From the NCBI GenBank assembly GCA_016933675.1, contig JAFGAM010000130.1, forward strand, positions 1-54,799: DNA of 54,799 bases. The letters are read 5' to 3'. The stretch is from Candidatus Anaeroferrophillacea bacterium (lineage in GTDB: Bacteria > Desulfobacterota > Anaeroferrophillalia > Anaeroferrophillales > Anaeroferrophillaceae). The position numbers and the translations under genes are program-made. The notes under the pieces are model-generated. The model was not told where the DNA came from. It was given only the letters and a program-made list of their open reading frames with translations, and did not search any database. Positions 45,570 to 54,130 of this stretch are shown piece after piece (within the stretch, counting starts at the first letter, position 1; every line of letters starts with the position of its first letter).

Positions 45570-46268
45570 TCACGGTGCGGTCACCCGACCGTCTTTGAGC
45601 CGCACCAGCCGGTGGGCGTAATCCATCACCATGCGCTCGTGGGTCGAAAAAATGAAGGTCGCCCGCCGCTCCGCGTTCATCCGCGCCATGAGCTGCAAGA
45701 GCTTCTCGCCGTTGACCGAGTCGAGGTTGGCGGTGGGCTCATCGGCGAGCACGATGGCGGGCCCTGAGACCAGCGCCCGGGCCACCGCCACCCGCTGCTG
45801 CTGGCCGCCGGAGAGTTCCGCCGGACGCCGGTGTTCAAGGCCCGCGAGGCCGACGTCGGCGAGCATGGCGTGTACCCGGCGGCGGGTTTCAGCCGGCTCC
45901 ACCCCCTGCAGGCGCAGCACGTAGGCGACGTTCTCCGCCGCCGAGAGTACCGGGATGAGATTGTAGGACTGAAAGACGAAGCCGATGCGCCGGAGGCGGA
46001 GGTCGGCAAGATCACCGCCGCTCATAACGGCGTAGTCATGACCGTCCACCACCACCCGGCCGGCATCGGGCAGATCGAGTCCGCCGATGATGTTCAGCAG
46101 GGTGGTCTTGCCCGAGCCCGACGGCCCCGCCAGGGCGATGAACTCTCCTGCCGCCACCGTCAGCGACAATTCGTCCAGCGCCCGGACCTCCAGCTTGCCC
46201 TGGCGATAGATCTTGCTGACCCCCACCACCGCGACCATCGGCCCCGGAGCGGTTTCCATATCCGTCAT
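45570..46268 (-). CDS. ABC transporter ATPase (LolD/MacB type)
   Basis: 232 residues from MTDMETAPGPMVAVVGVSKI, with GAGGT upstream. Walker A LAGPSGSGKTTLLNIIGGLD (about 45-64), Q-loop IGFVFQSYNLIPVLSAAENV, signature AELSGGQQQRVAVARALVSG (about 148-167), Walker B AIVLADEPTANLDS, H-loop FIFSTHERM. The LolD/FtsE/MacB subfamily drives permeases with large periplasmic domains rather than importers, which fits the two FtsX-type permease genes upstream. A 470-base spacer separates it from them. Confidence 0.92.
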   Translation of the reverse strand: MTDMETAPGPMVAVVGVSKIYRQGKLEVRALDELSLTVAAGEFIALAGPSGSGKTTLLNIIGGLDLPDAGRVVVDGHDYAVMSGGDLADLRLRRIGFVFQSYNLIPVLSAAENVAYVLRLQGVEPAETRRRVHAMLADVGLAGLEHRRPAELSGGQQQRVAVARALVSGPAIVLADEPTANLDSVNGEKLLQLMARMNAERRATFIFSTHERMVMDYAHRLVRLKDGRVTAP

Positions 46269-46737
46269 ATCTACCTCGTCGCGAAATTGATGCAACCGAA
46301 ACAACTGCCGCAAGTCGCCGAAATGGATGGCACCGTGACGGTTCCAGATTCGCGGCGCTTCCTTACCTGAGGAATGCAGCGTCACCCTGCGTTGAGCGAC
46401 TCAGGTGGCGCGGAACTACGCCAACGCCATTTGTTGATAAACTCGCAACAACTCGAAAAACGGGATAGCTCCGTAACAAGCTCCAGCTGCACGGCGCACA
46501 CATCCTGAGGAATGAGGCAAACAGAGCGTACGCCGCAATGACGAAGGAGGCAGCGCAACGCAGCAGATGGAGACTTTTTACAACACCATCATTTGTTAAA
46601 AACGATTCCGATACCGACGCTGGTAAAGAAGTCATCTACAACCGCTTCACGGCAGTACCCCGGAAAGAATAACATAGTGGCGGTCCCCATTTATTCCCAA
46701 ATGGTGATCGTCCCTCATCTGCACATATATGTATGGT
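46269..46737 (-). other. Spacer inside the export cassette, repeat-like
   Basis: 470 bases without a credible gene between the ATPase and the permease. A minus ORF at 46363-46635 contains KSLHLLRCAASFVIAAYALF; such translations look like a dispersed intergenic repeat rather than a protein. It also has the word cgattccgataccgac near 46600. No terminator with a T tract is visible, so the operon may still be continuous. Confidence 0.45.
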
Positions 46738-47973
46738 TCACGTGCGGCGCATGGTCTCCACCGGGGTAAACTGCGCCGCCTTGAGCGCCGGATAGACGCC
46801 GGTCAGCACCCCGAGCACCAGCACCGTACCGTTGGCCAGCAGCAGGTCACTCAGGGCGATCCGCGGCCAGACGATGCGCGTCATACCCCACATCTCGGCG
46901 CCGCGGGCGAAGGCCGAGAGATCGAGCCCGGTGCGGTTCAGCAGCACCACCCCGGCGCCGCCGGCGAGATTGCCGGCGGCCAGTCCCAAAACCAGCAGCA
47001 GCAGGGTTTCACCCAGCACCATGAAAAAGATCCGCCGCGGCCGCATCCCCAGCGCCCGCAGCAGACCGAACTCGCGCATGCGTTCGAACACCGCCATGAG
47101 TACGGTGTTGGCGATGCCGAACCCCATGGCGACGAACACCACCAGGTACCAGATGAGGAGAAAGAAGTCGAACATGCCGAGGTAGGCACTCATCGCCGGC
47201 AACAGTTCGCGCCAGGGGGCGGCCGTGAGCCCGACGTCGACCAGGGAACCGTTCAGCTGCCGGGCCAGCCGCGCCGGCAGATCGCTCTCGAAGGTAGTTC
47301 CCGGCAGGGTGACGGCAACCTCGGTCACCGCCCGCTCCACCCCCAGCAGCCGCCGGGCGGCGGCCAGCGGCACGAAGACACAACGTTTTTCGGTGGCCGC
47401 CAGGTCGGCATGGTACACCCCGCGGATGCGAAACGCCATCGACGCCAGCTCGCCGTCGGCGCCCTGGCTCATGAGTACCACCTTGCTGCCGCGGCGGATT
47501 CCCAGGGTTCCCATCAGGGCCGAGCCCACAAGGATGCCGTTATTATCGTCTCCGCGGAGGTATTCCCCTTCCAGGGGGGCCGCGGCGATGAAGGAAGAGC
47601 CGCGTTCCGCCCCCGGATCGATGCCCACCAGCACCACCCCGGCGGTTTTTCGGGCGGTGGAAACAACGGCGTCGACCCGAAGACGCGGAGCGATCCGGGC
47701 CGTCGACGGCAGGATTTCCGCCAGCAGCTCCAGCACTGGCAGGGGATCGTCGATGCGGTGGTCGAGAGCGGGATCGCCACGGTATTCCGGGTGCCGCACC
47801 TGCAGGTGGCCGGTGAGATCACCGATGGCGTTGTCCACCATGCCGGTCATGGAACCGCGGGAGACAGCACCAAGAAAGATCATGCTCGCCACACCGACAA
47901 ATATCGCCGTGAGGATGACTCCGGTGCGACGCGGATTACGCCAGAGGTTGCGCCAGGCAAACCGAAAATACAT
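46738..47973 (-). CDS. FtsX-type ABC permease (second)
   Basis: 411 residues from MYFRFAWRNLWRNPRRTGVI. N-terminal helix after the RNPRRT box, a large periplasmic MacB-like domain (about 45-255), then three helices: FFLLIWYLVVFVAMGFGIAN, the coupling-helix region VFERMREFGLLRALGMRPRR, and the final helix before VYPALKAAQFTPVETMRR. This is the LolC/LolE/MacB permease layout. It pairs with the preceding permease gene, 21 bases upstream, so the transporter is probably a heterodimer driven by the ATPase. Confidence 0.88.
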   Translation of the reverse strand: MYFRFAWRNLWRNPRRTGVILTAIFVGVASMIFLGAVSRGSMTGMVDNAIGDLTGHLQVRHPEYRGDPALDHRIDDPLPVLELLAEILPSTARIAPRLRVDAVVSTARKTAGVVLVGIDPGAERGSSFIAAAPLEGEYLRGDDNNGILVGSALMGTLGIRRGSKVVLMSQGADGELASMAFRIRGVYHADLAATEKRCVFVPLAAARRLLGVERAVTEVAVTLPGTTFESDLPARLARQLNGSLVDVGLTAAPWRELLPAMSAYLGMFDFFLLIWYLVVFVAMGFGIANTVLMAVFERMREFGLLRALGMRPRRIFFMVLGETLLLLVLGLAAGNLAGGAGVVLLNRTGLDLSAFARGAEMWGMTRIVWPRIALSDLLLANGTVLVLGVLTGVYPALKAAQFTPVETMRRT

Positions 47974-47994
47974 TGTCCGCAATCCTTCCGCCGG

Positions 47995-49218
47995 TCAATG
48001 TGCCCGCAGGGCATCCACCGGCCGCAGCCGGGTGACGCGCCAGGCCGGCACCAGGGCGGTGACCACGGTGATGAACAGCACCAGCACCGGTCCCACGGTC
48101 AGCGAAATCCCGTTCAGCCAGGGATAGATCCGCCCCTCCATGCCGTACTGGCGCAGGAGATCGGCAGCCCCTCCCATGCCGATGCCGGCATGGCTGAAGT
48201 AGACGGTGAGAGCGGCGCCGGCGGCGGTTCCGGCGATCACCCCGAGCCACGACATGAACGCCGATTCCAGCAGCACCAGCCGCACCAGTCGCCGGGTCGG
48301 GGTACCGATGGCCATGAGGACGCCGAATTCCCGGGTACGCTCGAAGATCGCCATGAGAAAGGTGTTGAGAATACTGAAGGCGACCACCACCAGGAGGACG
48401 CCGTAGGTGATGAAGCCGCTCACCAGATCGAGCTGAATGCTCTGTTTGACCCCCGGCAGGAGTTCGGTCCAGTCACGTACCGCGAGTCCCGCCAGTGTAT
48501 CGCCGGCGGCCAGTGCCGCCTTCAGCTCGGCCACCGCCCCCAGGCGATCGACGGCGGCCACCACCCGGTGCACCCGGCCACCCATGGCAAAAACCTCGTC
48601 GAAGGTGACGAGCGGCATGTGCAGCGCGGCGCGGTCGTAATCATCAACGCCGGAGCGGAAGATACCGACGATTTCCACCACCCCGGCGGCCACCGAGCCG
48701 TCGCGGCCCTGCCCCAGCAGCGTCAGCTCGTCGCCCGGAGCCACCCGCAGCCGGTCCGCCAGCAGCCCGCCAATCACCGCCCGCTGCCGATCATCCGGTT
48801 CCAGATAACGCCCGGCGCGGATCTGGCGGTCGACGGCGGAGATCTCCGGCTCGTGCGCCGGGTCGACCCCTTCGACAAGGATACCCCGGGTGCGGTGCGC
48901 GCTCGCCGCCAGGGCGAAGGACTGCGAGCGGCAGCTCACCCCGGTGACGCCCGGGGTGGCACGGAGCAATATGACCACGGCGTCCGGACGGTCGACCGTG
49001 AGACGCATCTCCGGCTCCGCGAAAAAACCCGGCGCCTGCACCTGCAGGTGGCCGGTGCCGAGCCGCACCGCGGCGTCGATCATCTCGCGGTAGGAACCAA
49101 GCTGAAGGGAGAGCATGAATACCAGCAGCAGGGCGGCGAAGGAGATCGCCAGGATGGTAAGCAGGGTACGGCGCGGATGCCGCCAGACGTTGCGCCATGC
49201 GAGCCGCAGATCTTCCAT
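47995..49218 (-). CDS. FtsX-type ABC permease (first)
   Basis: 407 residues. Same layout as its neighbour: MEDLRLAWRNVWRHPRRTLL, first helix, periplasmic domain to about residue 260, then FITYGVLLVVVAFSILNTFL, the coupling segment IFERTREFGVLMAIGTPTRR, and closing LVPAWRVTRLRPVDALRAH. The two are clear paralogues, most similar at both ends. One base separates its ATG from the LolA-like stop, so the two are translationally linked. Confidence 0.88.
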   Translation of the reverse strand: MEDLRLAWRNVWRHPRRTLLTILAISFAALLLVFMLSLQLGSYREMIDAAVRLGTGHLQVQAPGFFAEPEMRLTVDRPDAVVILLRATPGVTGVSCRSQSFALAASAHRTRGILVEGVDPAHEPEISAVDRQIRAGRYLEPDDRQRAVIGGLLADRLRVAPGDELTLLGQGRDGSVAAGVVEIVGIFRSGVDDYDRAALHMPLVTFDEVFAMGGRVHRVVAAVDRLGAVAELKAALAAGDTLAGLAVRDWTELLPGVKQSIQLDLVSGFITYGVLLVVVAFSILNTFLMAIFERTREFGVLMAIGTPTRRLVRLVLLESAFMSWLGVIAGTAAGAALTVYFSHAGIGMGGAADLLRQYGMEGRIYPWLNGISLTVGPVLVLFITVVTALVPAWRVTRLRPVDALRAH

Positions 49219-49219
49219 C

Positions 49220-50161
49220 TCAACGGCCGCCGCGTTTCAGACTCGAAAGGGTGAACAGGCCGCCGGGCAGATCGACGTCGAAATCCAGCTCGTGATACAC
49301 CAGGCGGGTCCAGTGGCCGGTTTCACCGGCCCCGCGCATGGTCCATTCGACCGGGAAATCCTTGCCGTCGACAACCTCGATGCGCGCCGTAACCAGATCC
49401 TTAACCAGCACCATGTCCTCGTCGAAAAATGCCTGTCCCAGCAGCAGGCCATCTTCGCGGATGGCAAGCTCCTGCTTGCCCCAGACCACCGGCGCCAGCT
49501 CCCGGGGGATGGACTCGATGACGTAGACCGCGCGGCCGTCCACCATCTTTTGCTCCACGAGGTTATGGGTATAGTCGTCCAGCAGGGTGTCGCTCTTGGC
49601 GAGGTCATTGTTGGAAAAATCGGAGCCCATCCAGCCCTGGCTCATCATCGACGGCGGCAGCTTGATCACCCGGTCGATCTTCGGGTTGTAGGTCCACATA
49701 TTCTGCCCGTCCTTGAGGGTACCGTTGCCGGCGTCCCGGGGCGGCGCGTCGATGAAGAAGATCGCCTCGCGGCGCCCGCGGGTCCAGCCGCGGATCACCA
49801 TACGGCGCTCAAAATCTGGCCGGTGAATGGTCATCTCCACCACCGAGCGGGAGTTTTTGCCGCGCAGGTAGTCGAAGGCACGCTCGACGATGGTCCGGGC
49901 GTCGGGAGGCGCGGCCGCAGCCGCCACCAGGGCAGCGCAGACCGGTGCCGTCTTCCCGGGCGCGGCGACGGAAGCGGCATGGTCAACACCACCCAAAGGC
50001 GCTGCCCCGGCATGGGCGGCGCCAAACGTAACCGCGGCATCCGCCCCGACGGCGGATGCAGACGCGAGGACGGCGGCGGCAACGGCCGCCGCGGGCGGCG
50101 GCGACAGGATGAGCGACGGCAACAAGTGAAGCATGATGATGAAGATGGTCGTACGAATCAT
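49220..50161 (-). CDS. Outer-membrane lipoprotein-sorting (LolA-like) protein with Ala-rich leader
   Basis: 313 residues. A signal-like N-terminus (MIRTTIFIIMLHLLPSLILS) is followed by a 65-residue Ala/Val-rich low-complexity stretch (to about 88), then the LolA-like domain: SVVEMTIHRPDFERRMVIRG, MWTYNPKIDRVIKLPPSMMS, GWMGSDFSNNDLAKSDTLLD and LLLGQAFFDEDMVLVKDLV. The WTYNP...KLPPSMMSQ.WMGSDF block is characteristic of the outer-membrane lipoprotein-sorting family encoded next to FtsX-type ABC exporters. It differs in type from the LolA-like protein at 3.7-4.5 kb. Probably periplasmic, handing a lipid-modified substrate to or from the permeases. Confidence 0.82.
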   Translation of the reverse strand: MIRTTIFIIMLHLLPSLILSPPPAAAVAAAVLASASAVGADAAVTFGAAHAGAAPLGGVDHAASVAAPGKTAPVCAALVAAAAAPPDARTIVERAFDYLRGKNSRSVVEMTIHRPDFERRMVIRGWTRGRREAIFFIDAPPRDAGNGTLKDGQNMWTYNPKIDRVIKLPPSMMSQGWMGSDFSNNDLAKSDTLLDDYTHNLVEQKMVDGRAVYVIESIPRELAPVVWGKQELAIREDGLLLGQAFFDEDMVLVKDLVTARIEVVDGKDFPVEWTMRGAGETGHWTRLVYHELDFDVDLPGGLFTLSSLKRGGR

Positions 50162-50490
50162 TTTTTGCCGGAATCCAGGGGTCAGAAGGCAGAATTGAGA
50201 ACTCAGGAACCAGGAATCAAGAAATCAAACAAGATAAAACCCGACAATGTCCGGGATGATTAATACCTCGTGACTTCCCGTTCAGCGGGGAGGATGAGGT
50301 GCGCATCAGCTCGCATTGAGACAAAAATTCCCGGCGTGCGAGGCGCGGCAATTGGCATTGCTTGAACCCCTCAGGGGGCGCCCGGCTATTTCAGCGACAC
50401 GCGACGGATGGGAATAGCACCCGGCTCACGCAGCCTGCGCCAATGCTATCAGGTGCGACGGCATTAGGCAATTGTGCCAGCCGCCGCCGC
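50162..50490. other. Gene-free stretch
   Basis: About 330 bases. An A-rich run with gaactcaggaaccaggaatc words (50198-50217), related to a motif in the 12.7-kb spacer, then GC-rich sequence. No gene or clear signal. Confidence 0.35.
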
Positions 50491-51141
50491 TCAGCGGGCG
50501 GGGATAGTGATCTCATGCTCGAACCAGCTGAAATCGGTCACACCGAAGGGGCCGGCGGACGGAAAGCCGTCGTCGCCATCGTCATCGGGGCAGGCGTATT
50601 CATAGGCAAACGTGAACATATAAGCGCCCGACGCCAGGACGGGCAAACGGAAGACGAACGGCATCCCCTCGTGCCGGGGCAGAATCAGTTCACGGGCTGT
50701 GCCCCGGAATCGTTCGACGCCGTCCGCCACGGCGGTGACGGTCAGCTCCAGGTTGACATCGTCCAGATCCCACACGAAGGTATTTTCCAGCGTCCCTGTC
50801 ACCGCCAAGCCACCCTCGGCCCCCCGCCACAGGGTGTAGTGCAGGCTCACGGCATGGGCCTCGTCGCGGCGTGCGGCAATCGGGATACGCGCCGCGGCCG
50901 CCATTTCGGCAACCCATTCGGTCTCTGTCGCGACTGCGCGGGCCGCCCCGGCCGCCGAGACCGGTGGAATCGCCGCCAGCAGGAGCAGTAATCCGCACAA
51001 TGGCGGCGCCACCGGCGACCACATCCGAAGCGATAACGAAAACCGCCGCCGGCGCATCTGCTCGCGGCCCCCATCCCCGGCCGCCACGCCCCGCCAACCG
51101 GACACCAGGCGGTGTATCCGCCGGACATTCTTCCCGAACAT
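50491..51141 (-). CDS. Putative secreted protein of unknown function
   Basis: 216 residues from MFGKNVRRIHRLVSG; the ATG has GAGGGAG 6 nt upstream. A long basic N-terminal part (RRRRFSLSLRMWS) precedes a hydrophobic segment (VAPPLCGLLLLLAAIPPVSA, about 42-61), which could be a signal peptide or a membrane anchor. The rest is a beta-rich domain: GGLAVTGTLENTFVWDLDDV, LELTVTAVADGVERFRGTAR and GAYMFTFAYEYACPDDD, which resembles a beta-sandwich. Not recognised. It is upstream of the LolA-like/ABC cassette on the same strand, 329 bases away, so a shared role is possible but unproven. Confidence 0.65.
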   Translation of the reverse strand: MFGKNVRRIHRLVSGWRGVAAGDGGREQMRRRRFSLSLRMWSPVAPPLCGLLLLLAAIPPVSAAGAARAVATETEWVAEMAAAARIPIAARRDEAHAVSLHYTLWRGAEGGLAVTGTLENTFVWDLDDVNLELTVTAVADGVERFRGTARELILPRHEGMPFVFRLPVLASGAYMFTFAYEYACPDDDGDDGFPSAGPFGVTDFSWFEHEITIPAR

Positions 51142-51275
51142 TTCCATCTCCCTCAGCTACCTAATCTTCCGCACAGGCGGTATCGAGGAAAAATCGCAGC
51201 GGCGAAGAATCGGCGGCAAGGCAAAACCCTATCGGGTCAGACTGATACGAGATCTCATCCCGAGATATCGGTTGG

Positions 51276-51503
51276 GTGCACCTGACGACAAGAACATACG
51301 AATGTATCATGTGCCGGAGCGATGCCGATGACGCCCACATCGCCGCCGTGCCCGAACTCCCGGGTTGCATGGCCCATGGGAATACCTGCTGGCAAACGCC
51401 CTGGCGAGCATCAGGTCAGCGATGGAATTATGGATTGAAACCGCCGGGGAAGTCAATGATCCCATGCCTCCACCCAGGGGATCGCCGCCTGACGTTTGTC
51501 TGA
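51276..51503 (+). pseudogene. Degenerate hicB antitoxin remnant
   Basis: The start frame gives DADDAHIAAVPELPGCMAHG, the HicB core motif. After a shift of one base near 51386 the next frame continues LLANALASIRSAMELWIETA and EVNDPMPPPRG, and after a second shift near 51480 the first frame resumes GDRRLTFV and stop, the usual HicB ending. Assembled, these make a nearly complete HicB domain, so at least two indels disrupt it. No hicA toxin is visible upstream or downstream. Either a decayed solo antitoxin or sequencing errors. Confidence 0.72.
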
Positions 51504-51562
51504 ATCACTACCCTGTTTTTTCCCGTACATCAAGTCGGTTCCGATTCGTGGCCTTTTTTTGT

Positions 51563-51594
51563 TTGACAATGACAGTAAAAGTGGCTAGTATAAA
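51563..51594 (+). promoter_or_regulatory. Promoter of the merR-VIT operon
   Basis: TTGACA at 51563-51568. With TAGTAT (51586-51591) the spacer is 17; with TATAAA (51589-51594) it is 20, the long spacing typical of promoters controlled by MerR proteins. In either case the start of transcription would fall at or next to the ATG at 51599, and no ribosome site precedes it, so the mRNA may be leaderless. Confidence 0.5.
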
Positions 51595-51598
51595 TGGC

Positions 51599-52105
51599 AT
51601 GAAAAAGAGCGACACGTTTACCCTGGACGAGATATGTTCTCTTGCCGGCATGAACCGGCGCACGGTGCGCTACTATATCCAGTCGGGCATCGTCGACCGG
51701 CCCGAGGGCAGCGGCAAGGGGGCTTTTTACACCCGCCGCCACCTGGAGCAGTTGCTGGCGGTGGGCAAATGGAAGCGCGCCGGTCTCAACCTCGAACGCA
51801 TCCGGGAGCTGGTGGCCGACCCGGAAGCCGCCGGCGGCCGCCCGATGCCGCCGGCACCCCGACGGGCCCCCGGCAGCATCGCGGTAAAAAGCCACCTGCA
51901 CCTCGCCCCGGGGCTGGAACTGGTGATCGACCCCGAGGCGGCGGGGCTCGCCCCGGAGGAGATTCGGGATCTTTCGCGCCGCGTCACCAACGTACTGCGG
52001 CACCTGCAGCGGAAAAAAGAGGAAAAGGAAGATGACGACCTACCACGGAACATACAACGGCATGCCGCTGCCGCAAAAGCAGATCCTGGAGAAGGTGACG
52101 GTTGA
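51599..52105 (+). CDS. MerR-family transcriptional regulator
   Basis: 168 residues from MKKSDTFTLDEICSLAGMNR. Winged helix of the MerR type: DEICSLAGMNRRTVRYYIQS (helix-turn-helix, residues 10-29), then GAFYTRRHLEQLLAVGKWKR and LNLERIRELV. The C-terminal half has a short ELVIDPEAAGLAPEEIRDLS segment and no Cys-rich metal site. It overlaps the VIT/vWA gene by 74 nt. One undercalled base in the A run at about 52013-52018 would end it at the ATGA of the next start, so the last ~25 residues may be an artefact. It probably controls its own promoter and the downstream gene. Confidence 0.85.
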   Translation: MKKSDTFTLDEICSLAGMNRRTVRYYIQSGIVDRPEGSGKGAFYTRRHLEQLLAVGKWKRAGLNLERIRELVADPEAAGGRPMPPAPRRAPGSIAVKSHLHLAPGLELVIDPEAAGLAPEEIRDLSRRVTNVLRHLQRKKEEKEDDDLPRNIQRHAAAAKADPGEGDG

Positions 52106-53958
52106 GGTTCTCATCGAGGGTCTGCTCGCCGCCACTACCGTGACCCAGACCTACCGCAACCCGGAAACGCAGGATATCGAGGCGGTCTATACCTTTCCGC
52201 TGCCGCCGCGGGCAGTCCTTGTGGGCCTGCATGTAACCATCGGCAACCGCCGTTTGAAAGGGGTTATCCGCGAACGGGGCGGCGCCGCCGCCGATTACGA
52301 GGACGCCGGCGACGGCGCGGTAATGCTGGAACGCATTGATGATGGCCTCTGCACCATGAACGTCGGCAACATCCTGCCGCGGACGCAGGTCGAAGTCACC
52401 TTCACATGGGCCGAAATCCTGCGCTGGCAGGACGCCACCCTGCGCTACACCCTGCCCACCGCCGTGGCACCGCGCTACGGTGAACCCGCCGCCGGTCTGG
52501 CGGCGCACCACGAACCGGTGATCGATCCGCGCGCGGAGAATCTCTTCTCATTGCGCCTCACGGTGCACGGCGAACTGGCGAGCTGCCGGCTGGAATCGCC
52601 GAGTCATCGGCTGCAACCACGGCACCAGGGTACCGACGAAACGGTCTACACCCTGGCCCGGCGGACGGCGTTCATGGATCGGGATTTCGTCTGCATTCTC
52701 GAATCGCCGCAGGTTCATCCGTGTCTGACCGTCACCGGGCGGGACCTCGACGGCTGGACCGTATTGGCGGCGTTCAACCCGGAGTTGCCGGATGTGAGCG
52801 GTGGCCGCCGCCGAATGATGACGCTGGTGATCGACTGCTCGGGGTCCATGGCCGGGGATTCCATCACCCAGGCGAAGGCCGGCCTGCTGGAGTTCTACCA
52901 TCACCTGCAACCGCAGGATTCCGTCAATGTCCTCGCCTTCGGCACGCACCGGCAGTGGCTGTTCGAAGACGGCCATCGGCTCTGTAACCGCACCACCTTA
53001 ACTGAAGTCCGGGCTTCACCCGCCGTCTGGAAGCAAACATGGGAGGCACGGAGATCGCCGCCGCCATGGAAGCTGTTTTTGCATCCCGCAACGAATACCA
53101 CGGCGATGTTCTGCTGATCACCGACGGCGGGACCTGGCACGTGGGCGACACCGTCAAGCGGCCACGGGCTGCCGTTTCTTCACCGTCGGGGTGGGCGCCG
53201 GTCCAGCAGCAGACTTGCTGCGGCGGCTGGCAGACAAGACCGGCGGGGCCGCCGAGGTGGTCTATCCCGGCGAGGATGTCGGCCCGGCGATCAAACGCCA
53301 CGCCCGGCGCATCTTCAGCTCCTCGGTCAACCGAACGGATATCTCGTGGCCGACCCAGCCCCAGGAACGGATCGATCCCCATGCCCCCGGCACCTTCAGC
53401 GGCGACACGGTAATCGCCTTCGCCCGCTTCAGCGAACCGCCGGACAACCTGAATTATCTCAACCGAGTGCTGCACACGGCGAACCTGGACGGCTGCCTGC
53501 ACGGCGACACCTTTTCCCCACCGGCAACATCCTTCCCAGAGTCCCGCTGGCTGCGCACGGTGGAACGCTGTCACGGCGGTGGCGAGGGCAGCCACGGACA
53601 CGATCTGGGATGCATGGATACCTACATGGCCGGCCTGGCACGCTGGACCAACGAGATCGGCATCGATACCGCGGGCAGCTGCGACGGCCACGGCGGCGTC
53701 CTGGGCCGACCACTGATCGGCTCGTCCCCAAGGGGATGCCTGCGGGCGGTGCTGGGGATACTCTCCAACGGCCAGTGGCAGTTGTCCGACCGTGACAATT
53801 ATCTCACCTATCGTCCGCCAAACCCCACCCTCGTCAGTATTTACGACCGCTACTGGCTCCTGGACGCCGCCGAGGCCATCCACACCAAACGCGAACGGCT
53901 GGAACTATTCGTCGCCGACTATATCGAGATCTCCGGCGCCGTTATGCCGGCGCTCTAA
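52032..53958 (+). pseudogene. VIT and vWA domain protein, two frameshifts
   Basis: The first frame starts MTTYHGTYNGMPLPQKQILE and contains a VIT domain (about residues 15-130: TYRNPETQDIEAVYTFPLPP, VMLERIDDGLCTMNVGNILP) and the start of a von Willebrand A domain with an intact MIDAS (LVIDCSGSMAGDSITQAK, about 265). Near 53010 the frame changes to GFTRRLEANMGGTEIAAAME and DVLLITDGG, and near 53160 to CRFFTVGVGAGPAADLLRRL and onward to the stop. Each shift corresponds to one missing base in a short G/C run; adding both gives 642 residues. VIT/vWA proteins are thought to act as metal-dependent protein-binding scaffolds. Broken as given; real decay or base-calling error cannot be separated. Confidence 0.82.
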
Positions 53959-54043
53959 CCGCTCAGGTATGGGCATGCTGCCATGAGGTGGTCCCGAACA
54001 GTGAAACCGGGTGAATGGTGAAACAAGTAATGCCATCACGTGT

Positions 54044-54057
54044 GTTGGTATACCAAC
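54044..54057. promoter_or_regulatory. Perfect 14-bp palindrome GTTGGTATACCAAC
   Basis: Fully symmetric. The core TGGTATACCA resembles operators of FadR-subfamily GntR regulators (for example UxuR/ExuR sites). It lies between two convergent genes, so no obvious promoter is nearby and its function is doubtful. Confidence 0.4.
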
Positions 54058-54130
54058 TCGGGCGGGTACCGGCGGCGGACCGAATACCAGCCATAGTACC
54101 TGACCAATGGGAAACAACCGAGCACACGAA

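Noticed and set aside
46363..46635. 90-codon minus ORF
   Set aside because: Appears to be a translated intergenic repeat; no ribosome site, composition unlike neighbours.
46729..49254. 841-codon plus-strand ORF
   Set aside because: Antisense to two clear FtsX-type permeases; translation is His/Gln/Pro-rich low complexity typical of GC-rich shadow frames.
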